This document shows positions 1 through 4,957 of a stretch of 5,894 nucleotides of DNA, in pieces. The DNA is from an uncultured Candidatus Melainabacteria bacterium (GTDB lineage: Bacteria; Cyanobacteriota; Vampirovibrionia; Gastranaerophilales; Gastranaerophilaceae): the NCBI GenBank assembly GCA_937898445.1, contig CALEJY010000073.1, positions 1 through 5,894 on the forward strand. Direction: 5' to 3'. A program made the translations under genes and the position numbers. How positions within the stretch are numbered: the stretch's first letter is position 1; the number at the start of each line of letters is the position of its first letter. Below the pieces are notes generated by a model, which saw only the letters and a program-made list of their open reading frames with translations, was not told where the DNA came from and did not search any database.

Positions 1-183
1 AAATCAAATGTAGTTTTTGTTGAAGTTAAAGCTGAAAAGAACTTGCAAGCAAAAAGTTTGAAGGTTTACATTGAAAAATTTAAGCCAAATTATGCAATTA
101 GAACATCAATGGCAGATTATAAAAACACTGAAAATTTAATTGATTTACCATTATATGGTATAGAAGTAACAAATCAAATTTAG
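1..183 (+). CDS. DUF4143-type AAA+ ATPase, C-terminal fragment (5' end outside window)
   Basis: Frame 1 is open from the first base to a TAG at 181-183, giving 60 residues. It begins with a beta strand of the form VVFVEVKAEKN, continues with KSLKVYIEKFKP and AIRTSMADY, and ends LIDLPLYGIE plus a short tail. The EVKA strand followed by Lys-rich helix, then A(I)RTSM.DY and a final LPLY.(I/L)E, is the usual C-terminus of DUF4143 proteins. In that family an N-terminal AAA+ ATPase precedes the DUF4143 domain, which has a PD-(D/E)XK nuclease-like fold; here the E and K of EVKA are kept. The cellular role of the family is poorly defined. The Walker motifs lie to the left of the window and cannot be checked. 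The gene is convergent with the RhuM-Doc gene. Family recognition is from memory of the pattern, not from a search. Confidence 0.8.
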   Translation, partial: KSNVVFVEVKAEKNLQAKSLKVYIEKFKPNYAIRTSMADYKNTENLIDLPLYGIEVTNQI

Positions 184-208
184 TGTATTCGATATAATTT
201 TGAATACA
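184..208 (+). terminator. Weak hairpin directly after the DUF4143 stop codon
   Basis: TGTATTC (184-190) pairs perfectly with GAATACA (202-208) around an 11-base loop, starting at the base after the TAG. The following bases (GTTAAATTTTCTT) are only loosely T-rich, so this is a weak intrinsic terminator or a 3'-end stabilising hairpin. The position supports a 3'-end role; the sequence alone does not prove it. Confidence 0.3.
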
Positions 209-256
209 GTTAAATTTTCTTGTCCCCACGTATAGTCAAAAACCTTATATCTTTTT

Positions 257-287
257 ATAGTTTTTGCCTCTTAGAGCAAAAAACTAT
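257..287. repeat. Long AT-rich hairpin, ATAGTTTTTGC/GCAAAAAACTAT
   Basis: The arms 257-270 and 274-287 pair over 13 bases, with one bulged C at 268 and one extra A in the right arm, closing on a TTA loop. The T-run is in the left arm and the A-run in the right arm, the reverse of a classical terminator, and no T-tract follows on either strand. It is therefore described as an inverted repeat of unknown role. Confidence 0.45.
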
Positions 288-337
288 CATCTAGTCACTT
301 TTCTTAAATTTATTCTGAAGAATAAAATCTCAATACT

Positions 338-447
338 ATTCGTAAAAGTCAAGATTATCTCTGAACATTCGTAAAGTGTAAAATGGAAGATTTACGAACA
401 GAATTTTAAGCAAAAATAGGGTATTCGTTTGAGTTTACTCATACGAA
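338..447. repeat. Cluster of TTCGT(AAA) repeats in direct and inverted orientation
   Basis: ATTCGTAAA occurs at 338-346 and again at 367-375, a spacing of 29 bases. Its inverse TTTACGAA is at 391-398. The shorter core ATTCGT is at 423-428 and its inverse ACGAA at 443-447. Five copies of the core in 110 bases, mostly 26-30 bases apart, is more order than expected by chance, even in AT-rich DNA, because each copy contains a CG step. Possible roles are protein-binding sites, recombination or mobile-element remnants, or paired hairpins at the 3' ends. No flanking recombinase is seen. Confidence 0.5.
424..447 (-). terminator. Candidate terminator hairpin downstream of the RhuM-Doc gene
   Basis: Read on the - strand, this 9-pair stem with one T-T mismatch and a 4-base loop lies about 46 bases after the RhuM-Doc stop. 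It is followed by TACCCTATTTTTGC, which contains five consecutive T residues 6-7 bases past the stem. The offset T-run makes it an imperfect intrinsic terminator. It overlaps the last two TTCGT copies. Confidence 0.3.
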
Positions 448-493
448 CACAAAAAATTCAATAAGATTGTTTTTAGTTAAGAAAACTGAAATA

Positions 494-1498
494 TTACTTT
501 TGGTTCAAAACACTTACAACAATCTGTTTCATTATCTCCATTTCTTCCGGTTTGCTTTCTGCTATTAGAAGTGTCAAGGCAAAAAGGGTGCCATTGTCAA
601 TAATTGGAGTATTGTTTCTATAAAGCATATTATTTTTATTTAGGAAATACAAAAAGCAACTTGCAGCAATTCTTTTGTTTCCATCAGAGAAGGAATGATT
701 TTTAGTTATTAAATACAATAACATTGCTGCTTTTTCTTCAAGTGTCGGATAGCAATCATTGCCTCCAAAAGTTTGATAAACTTGATTTATAGAGCTATCA
801 AAACTATCATCTTTGGAATTAGCAAAAACATCAGAAGAAAATTCTGATTTCATTTTATTTATTACAGCTAAATATTCTTCTTTTGAAATAATGACGGCAT
901 CCTTTTGAGTAACCCCTTTTGTATCAAGTGTTTTGTGGTCAAAATTATCCAATAGGTCCAACCCTTGTGCAAAATTGTCCAAAATATTTGCAACATCTTG
1001 TGCTTCGTCAACAGTTGAAACTTGGTTTTGAATGCTTCTTGTTAAAAGGCTAACTGTTGATTGCAATGCTTGGATTTTATTCTGTTGTGTCTTTAGTAAA
1101 TTTTCGTTGACTACATAACCTTTGGTAATATAATCTCTTAATGTATTTGTTGCCCAAATTCTGAACTGTGTTGCTCGTGAAGAATTTACTCTATAACCAA
1201 CAGAGATTATTGCATCCAAATTATAGAATTGTGTTGTAGTCTTTTGTGTTTTTCCTTTTATTGCACCATGTTTTGTGGTTGTTTCCAAAATGGAAATAAC
1301 CACTTCTTCATTAAGTTCACCCTCACTAAATATGTTCTTTAAATGTTTACTTATAGCAGGCGTTTTTACTCCGAACAATTCAGCCATTTGTTTTTGTGTA
1401 AGCCAAATTGTATCATTATCAAGTTTTGTATCAAGTGAAACGGTTCCATCTTCACTTGTATAAATAACTATCTCACCTTTTTGCATGTCTTTATCCAT
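494..1498 (-). CDS. RhuM-family protein with C-terminal Doc-like Fic domain
   Basis: The product has 334 residues. Residues about 10-131 are the RhuM (virulence RhuM family) region: a helix-turn-helix-like segment (WLTQKQMAELFGV...AISKHLKNIF, 32-57) and the conserved YNLDAIISVGYRVNS...FRIWATNTLRDYI block (92-124). Residues about 133-160 form a probable helical linker. Residues about 200-330 form a Fic/Doc domain with the active-site loop H268-S-F-S-D272-G-N-K275-R276 and a preceding FGG turn (244-246). Fic enzymes modify proteins with nucleotide parts. A GNKR ending rather than GNGR resembles phage P1 Doc, which phosphorylates EF-Tu, so kinase-type toxicity is possible (inference). No (S/T)xxxE(G/N) inhibitory motif was seen. 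The start is uncertain: ATG 1498 has no Shine-Dalgarno sequence, and ATG 1486 (residue 5) is an alternative with GGATAAAG upstream. Sampled lines are about 37-42% G+C, higher than the genes to the right. Confidence 0.93.
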   Translation of the reverse strand: MDKDMQKGEIVIYTSEDGTVSLDTKLDNDTIWLTQKQMAELFGVKTPAISKHLKNIFSEGELNEEVVISILETTTKHGAIKGKTQKTTTQFYNLDAIISVGYRVNSSRATQFRIWATNTLRDYITKGYVVNENLLKTQQNKIQALQSTVSLLTRSIQNQVSTVDEAQDVANILDNFAQGLDLLDNFDHKTLDTKGVTQKDAVIISKEEYLAVINKMKSEFSSDVFANSKDDSFDSSINQVYQTFGGNDCYPTLEEKAAMLLYLITKNHSFSDGNKRIAASCFLYFLNKNNMLYRNNTPIIDNGTLFALTLLIAESKPEEMEIMKQIVVSVLNQK

Positions 1499-1504
1499 AT
1501 GCCG

Positions 1505-1510
1505 ATTATA
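1505..1510 (-). promoter_or_regulatory. Possible -10 box for the RhuM-Doc gene
   Basis: The - strand reads TATAAT, ending 6 bases before ATG 1498. The -35 position (about 1528-1533, TTTAAT) matches the consensus poorly. If it is used, transcription would begin at or just before ATG 1498, giving a leaderless message or favouring the internal start at 1486. AT-rich DNA produces such boxes by chance, so the call is weak. Confidence 0.22.
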
Positions 1511-1597
1511 TCTTAAAATTATTAGATATTAAACCAAACTAGCTAATTTATAAAAATCGTTAGTGAAATTTTTAATTAAAATATACAGATAAGATTT

Positions 1598-1601
1598 GAG
1601 G
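1598..1601 (+). promoter_or_regulatory. Ribosome binding site of the small coiled-coil gene
   Basis: GAGG within TTGAGGT lies 6 bases before ATG 1608, which is ideal spacing. It is the main evidence that this short frame is translated. Confidence 0.6.
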
Positions 1602-1607
1602 TATCAA

Positions 1608-1775
1608 ATGAACGATAAAATAATTTCATTAGAAATCAAACTGGAAGAAAAACGACATGAAATAGAGTTGCAGAAAATAGAATACTTTAAACTTGTTGAA
1701 GAAATCCAAAATCAGAAAAGACTTGAAGATTTATATATACAGAAAAAAGCTTTGCTACTTGATACTTTTACTTAA
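1608..1775 (+). CDS. Small, highly charged helical (coiled-coil-like) protein, 55 residues
   Basis: I do not recognise this gene. ATG 1608 to TAA 1773-1775 encodes 55 residues with no Pro, Gly, Cys or Trp. Residues 8-50 alternate hydrophobic and Glu/Lys/Arg/Gln residues (ISLEIKLEEKRHEIELQKIE and onward), which fits one long amphipathic helix or a short coiled coil. There is no signal peptide or membrane segment. Support for it being real: GAGG at good spacing, a strong terminator 38 bases after the stop, and its own position pointing away from the RhuM-Doc gene across a 109-base divergent gap. It converges on the ATPase-HNH pair. It could be a small regulator, an antitoxin-like partner of RhuM-Doc, or unrelated; it does not resemble Phd. 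Function is unknown. Confidence 0.68.
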   Translation: MNDKIISLEIKLEEKRHEIELQKIEYFKLVEEIQNQKRLEDLYIQKKALLLDTFT

Positions 1776-1813
1776 TATATACATATCACTGTGCAAATAT
1801 CATAAAATGGCAC

Positions 1814-1848
1814 CAGGAGAGGTTTACTAGGGAGGCTCTCCTGTTTTT
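1814..1848 (+). terminator. Intrinsic terminator of the small coiled-coil gene
   Basis: CAGGAGAG (1814-1821) pairs perfectly with CTCTCCTG (1836-1843) around a 14-base loop and is followed directly by TTTTT (1844-1848). It is the most G+C-rich patch between the genes. The orientation fits termination of rightward transcription, which also keeps + strand reads out of the antisense side of the HNH gene. On the - strand no close T-run follows. Confidence 0.8.
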
Positions 1849-1903
1849 ATATACCTTATTTCTGAATAAAATAACATAACATAACCATTAATATTGTTTA
1901 TTG

Positions 1904-1929
1904 TAAACTTTATATTGTTATAAAGTTTA
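1904..1929 (-). repeat. AT-rich hairpin immediately after the HNH stop codon
   Basis: Bases 1904-1914 pair perfectly with 1919-1929 (11 pairs, loop TTGT), starting 3 bases after the HNH TGA on the - strand. Only one pair is G-C, and the bases that follow (CAATAAACAA) lack a T-tract. It may be a 3'-end stabiliser or a weak terminator of the ATPase-HNH message. The position is suggestive; the stem is thermodynamically modest. Confidence 0.45.
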
Positions 1930-1932
1930 TCA

Positions 1933-2949
1933 TCACATATTTATTAAATCTTTAGTTAATTTTGCTAATGGACGATTATGAATATCACTACTATTCAAAT
2001 AATTGCCATAGAGTATTCTATCCCATGTTTTTTCATCAAAACAGAACTTTAAGGTTTTTGCAACTTCATTTTTAGTAATATTATCAAAAATTGCTTTTCT
2101 TGCTAATATTTCAGCAGCTTCCTCTTTTCTATATGAATATCTTAAATTTAATTCAAATTCATTTTGAATATTTGTTACTAATTCCAAGTCACTTTTTTTA
2201 TTTGGCAATAATTGTATTTCAAATGAATCTAAATCTGAAAAATTATGACTCAATTCTCCAATTTCTGATATATTGACACCAAAATGTGCAACATCATCTA
2301 TGTTATCCAAATATGGATATGCTACAAAATCATTATCTTTTTTCAACCCAGAATTACACTCATAACAGCTAGGAATTAAGTTAAAAAAGGATAATGTAAA
2401 AAATGGATATTTGCTTTTGGAATAGAAATGGTCTAGATGGGAACGCAGAACTGGTTCAGGAGTTCCATCGACATTTGTTTTTATGATTGGGTCAATATAA
2501 TTTAAATTACAATATGGACAGGCTCTAATATTAAGAGCCTTGATGAGTTTATACGCAACACCAGACTTTTTATCACAAAATTTATCATATAACTTTTTCA
2601 TTTCATCTTGGAAAGAACAAAATGTCACAATATCTTCAAGAGTAAATTTATTTGGCTTAAATTTTTTGTGTTTTTTCTTTTCTGTTTGCTTATACTTTCT
2701 AACCTGAGTTAATAAATTGTTATAAACTTCATCTTTATTTAGAATCTCAACATATTCTTTTATTTGCTTAGCAGGTATTGTAAAAAGATTACGCATGTCC
2801 CTTGCATATTTTATATCAGAAAGTAAATGTGCTTTTGGAATCTTTCTGAACAATTTAAATAATATGTCTAAATCCTTATCTTTAATTGATTTAATTATAT
2901 AAGTATTAAAAATATTTAAAGCATTATCATAATTCACAATTTTTATCAT
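1933..2949 (-). CDS. HNH endonuclease, PtuB-like effector of the ATPase-HNH pair
   Basis: The product has 338 residues and probably cuts DNA. The N-terminal ~130 residues are helical, with a very basic stretch at 85-101 (KYKQTEKKKHKKFKPNK) that could bind nucleic acid. The nuclease core is at about 142-205: a zinc-type pair C144-P-Y-C147, H171-L-D173-H174 (catalytic His and metal-binding Asp), N190 in FFNLIPSC, a second pair C195-Y-E-C198, and N199. The spacing and the C..CN..K ending resemble HNH proteins such as PtuB and TIGR02646 members, which accompany ATPases in Septu and type I-A retron systems. The C-terminal ~130 residues match nothing I recognise. The gene starts inside the end of the ATPase gene (23-base overlap), behind TGGGGA 8 bases upstream, which implies coupled translation. 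The protein is somewhat longer than the PtuB proteins I recall. The nuclease call is firm; the Septu assignment is inference. Confidence 0.9.
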   Translation of the reverse strand: MIKIVNYDNALNIFNTYIIKSIKDKDLDILFKLFRKIPKAHLLSDIKYARDMRNLFTIPAKQIKEYVEILNKDEVYNNLLTQVRKYKQTEKKKHKKFKPNKFTLEDIVTFCSFQDEMKKLYDKFCDKKSGVAYKLIKALNIRACPYCNLNYIDPIIKTNVDGTPEPVLRSHLDHFYSKSKYPFFTLSFFNLIPSCYECNSGLKKDNDFVAYPYLDNIDDVAHFGVNISEIGELSHNFSDLDSFEIQLLPNKKSDLELVTNIQNEFELNLRYSYRKEEAAEILARKAIFDNITKNEVAKTLKFCFDEKTWDRILYGNYLNSSDIHNRPLAKLTKDLINM

Positions 2950-4912
2950 TGTAAATTCCCCATTCTTTTATTTCTAATTGTGCTTTTAATATCTTTTTGT
3001 AGATATTTTCATCATCAAGCAATTTAATAAATTTTCTAACATATTCATAATCATCTTTTTTATCATTTGAAGATAGAATCTTTGCAATATTTTGAATTTG
3101 TTTTTGCGCGAAACTCCCAATTGTACTATCCATGAAAATGGGCTTTGCTAAGATAGTATGTATATTAGCTCCAAAAGTTCCAATTGAGCTTTCAGAAACT
3201 ATAGTTTTATTAGTATTTTTATCGTATTCCAACTGTATAACGTTTTCTTTGGGCATATCAGACAAAATTATAGGAGAATGCGTAGTTATAATTATATTTA
3301 TTTTATTGTTTTTAAATTTGTCGAGTTTCATTATCTTTATTAGTAAGTTAATCAATTCTCTTTGCCATTCCGGATGCCAACTAATGTCCATTTCATCTAA
3401 TAAATATACATCTCGAGGATTGCAATATAGAATATCTGCAAAGAATTTTAGAATTCTTTGCTCTCCTGTACTTAAATCTTTAAAAGTTATGGAGTGTTCT
3501 GGCTTTTTCTTATATAAATTTATATTAAAATATTTTTGGATAAAATCATCAGGAAACAATTCACAAATAGTTTCAATTGCATCATTTTCCGTAATACCCT
3601 TATATTTATGTAAATATATTGCTGAAAAATTATCTATTTGTTCATTATAGTTATCTGTGTTTATGAACTGATTCAAACCTAAACGATAATCTGGTTTAAG
3701 TTTAAATATCCATTTATCTCTATCAAAATAATCTTCTAGTAATTGGATACTGCAATGATTTGATAGTGTATCTTTTAGTTGTATTATATTTTTTAAGAAG
3801 GGGTTTTCATTAAAACTATTATATGACTTAAATAATGCCCATCTATTTTTCCCACCCAACGTAGAAATTAATGTATTCAAAAAATCTGTTGGTGTTTTCA
3901 GTCTTTCTTGCTCTTTTAAAACTGCATCTAAAATATTTTCAATTTTTGGGATATTTTCATTAAAACTAAGATTATTAATTGAAATATTACGTTTGTCTTC
4001 TATTTTTGATAGATAAAATCCAAATTCACAAATTCCTGCGAAAAAAATTATGTCCTTTAAAACTTGGCTAATATCTATTTTCCCATTATCCCAATCATAT
4101 TTATCATCTTTAAATGGGGCTATCTTATTTATTAATTCATAATACTCTATAAGTTTGTTGTTATTAAATAAAACAATTGGGAATGTCATTGGAAATTTAT
4201 TATTAATTCCATCTCTTAATTGTTTTCTCAATCTATTTACAATGTGTTCATAGCAATCTTTTATGTTAAATTCCCAACCAAACTCATCAAAATTGATATT
4301 CTTTGTCTCTTTAAAAAAATCAATTTTCTTAAAATTATTTATCGTTCGACCAATAGAAAATGCTACCACATTTTCATCTAATCGGTCATAAACAAAATAA
4401 TTATTAATTTGGTCTTGAATCTTTAATTCATTATCATAAGAGTTATAAAACATTGAATGTTCTAAAGGAAAATCTTGTTCCATATATGGTTTAAACGTAA
4501 GACATTTACAGGTTTCGACATGGTAACCATCTTTAAAAGTATAATCCCACTCTCGAGAAGAAGAAGGTTTGCAATTGATTTTGATTTTTATATTCTTAGA
4601 TTTTTTATAGATAAACTCATTTCCATTATAAAATATCATACAATATTTTTTAGGAGTGTCATTCTTATCATTACTGTTTAAAATCGAACGAATTATATTG
4701 AGAATTGTAGTTTTTCCCATTCCATTTTTACCAACAATAGTAATGATATTCAAATTATCAGGAAAAATATTATAATAACTGCTTTTTTGAATATCTATAG
4801 CTAAATTATCTTCGTCATCAATATCAAAATTACATTGATATTTGGGACTTAATGGTAGAGTTGTCTTGCCAAAGATTTTATAATTTTCAAACCATAATGC
4901 TACTAATTCCAT
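2927..4912 (-). CDS. ABC/SMC-like AAA ATPase, PtuA-like partner of the HNH nuclease
   Basis: ATG 4912 gives 661 residues. The Walker A motif is GKNGMGKT (61-68) after an N-terminal strand block (ELVALWFENYKIF). A long middle region, about 100-470, carries the lid or coiled insert. The ABC signature is LSTGEQ (480-485), Walker B is VYLLDEMD (502-509, with catalytic Glu), then a D-loop SWHPEWQ and an H-loop ITTHSP (His 545). The tail holds FGANIHTILA and IGSFA, a C-terminal pattern typical of ATPases paired with HNH nucleases (Septu PtuA, retron Ec78 effector). No TOPRIM domain is present, which argues against OLD/Gabija GajA. Such ATPases are thought to hold or license the nuclease through nucleotide state. 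GTG 4915 is a possible start, but GAGG sits 7 bases from ATG 4912 and only 4 from GTG. The upstream gene ends about 45 bases away. Sampled lines have roughly 22-30% G+C. Confidence 0.93.
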   Translation of the reverse strand: MELVALWFENYKIFGKTTLPLSPKYQCNFDIDDEDNLAIDIQKSSYYNIFPDNLNIITIVGKNGMGKTTILNIIRSILNSNDKNDTPKKYCMIFYNGNEFIYKKSKNIKIKINCKPSSSREWDYTFKDGYHVETCKCLTFKPYMEQDFPLEHSMFYNSYDNELKIQDQINNYFVYDRLDENVVAFSIGRTINNFKKIDFFKETKNINFDEFGWEFNIKDCYEHIVNRLRKQLRDGINNKFPMTFPIVLFNNNKLIEYYELINKIAPFKDDKYDWDNGKIDISQVLKDIIFFAGICEFGFYLSKIEDKRNISINNLSFNENIPKIENILDAVLKEQERLKTPTDFLNTLISTLGGKNRWALFKSYNSFNENPFLKNIIQLKDTLSNHCSIQLLEDYFDRDKWIFKLKPDYRLGLNQFINTDNYNEQIDNFSAIYLHKYKGITENDAIETICELFPDDFIQKYFNINLYKKKPEHSITFKDLSTGEQRILKFFADILYCNPRDVYLLDEMDISWHPEWQRELINLLIKIMKLDKFKNNKINIIITTHSPIILSDMPKENVIQLEYDKNTNKTIVSESSIGTFGANIHTILAKPIFMDSTIGSFAQKQIQNIAKILSSNDKKDDYEYVRKFIKLLDDENIYKKILKAQLEIKEWGIYNDKNCEL

Positions 4913-4918
4913 CACAAT

Positions 4919-4927
4919 ACCTCTTCT
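4919..4927 (-). promoter_or_regulatory. Ribosome binding site that selects the ATPase start
   Basis: The - strand reads AGAAGAGGT. The 7-base spacing from GAGG to ATG 4912 is better than the 4-base spacing to the in-frame GTG 4915, so ATG is preferred. No hairpin terminator or convincing promoter is visible in the short gap to the upstream gene. Confidence 0.6.
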
Positions 4928-4957
4928 TGTATAGTTTCATTAATCATAAATACGGCG

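Larger units (their letters stand above)
184..493. other. 310-base gene-free gap between convergent genes, rich in hairpins
   Basis: No credible gene is present. The longest ATG-started stretch I noticed is 8 codons, at 383. The gap holds several inverted repeats: 184-190/202-208; 257-270/274-287 (13 pairs, two one-base bulges, loop TTA); 309-315/320-326 (TTTATTC/GAATAAA, loop TGAA); 368-375/391-398 (TTCGTAAA/TTTACGAA); and 424-433/438-447 (one mismatch, loop TTTA). Both flanking genes end here, so promoters are not expected, and some hairpins may serve as terminators. The number of structures exceeds what two 3' ends need. Confidence 0.6.

Noticed and set aside
383..409. Eight-codon ATG frame (MEDLRTEF) in the left gap
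   Set aside because: It is too short, has no Shine-Dalgarno sequence, and lies across the inverted TTCGTAAA repeat.
338..447. CRISPR array
   Set aside because: The repeats are only 5-9 bases, in mixed orientation and unequally spaced, with no cas genes nearby.
1275..1463. 62-codon + strand frame inside the RhuM-Doc gene
   Set aside because: It is a shadow of the helix-turn-helix region of RhuM on the other strand, with no ribosome binding site context or motif.
1868..1887. Short tandem ATAAC repeats
   Set aside because: Three 5-base units in AT-rich non-coding DNA are within chance expectation.
1776..1932. Possible retron msr/msd RNA beside the ATPase-HNH pair
   Set aside because: Type I-A retrons also use a PtuAB-like pair, but no reverse transcriptase is in the window, and the hairpins here are adequately explained as 3' ends of the flanking genes.
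2091..2276. 61-codon + strand frame rich in Leu/Phe/Ile, resembling a membrane peptide
   Set aside because: It is antisense to the HNH gene; the hydrophobicity comes from complementing Lys/Asn/Glu codons.
3132..3650. 172-codon open frame on the + strand
   Set aside because: It is antisense to the signature/Walker B region of the ATPase gene, whose motifs are intact. The translation is Ile/Ser/Phe-rich low-complexity sequence with no recognisable motif, as expected from the complement of AT-rich coding DNA.
4475..4681. 68-codon + strand frame
   Set aside because: It is antisense to the ATPase gene just after Walker A, with no motif and no good ribosome binding site.
2927..4912. OLD-family/Gabija GajA nuclease
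   Set aside because: After the H-loop only about 110 residues remain, with no TOPRIM E...DxD pattern; the nuclease activity is in the separate HNH protein.
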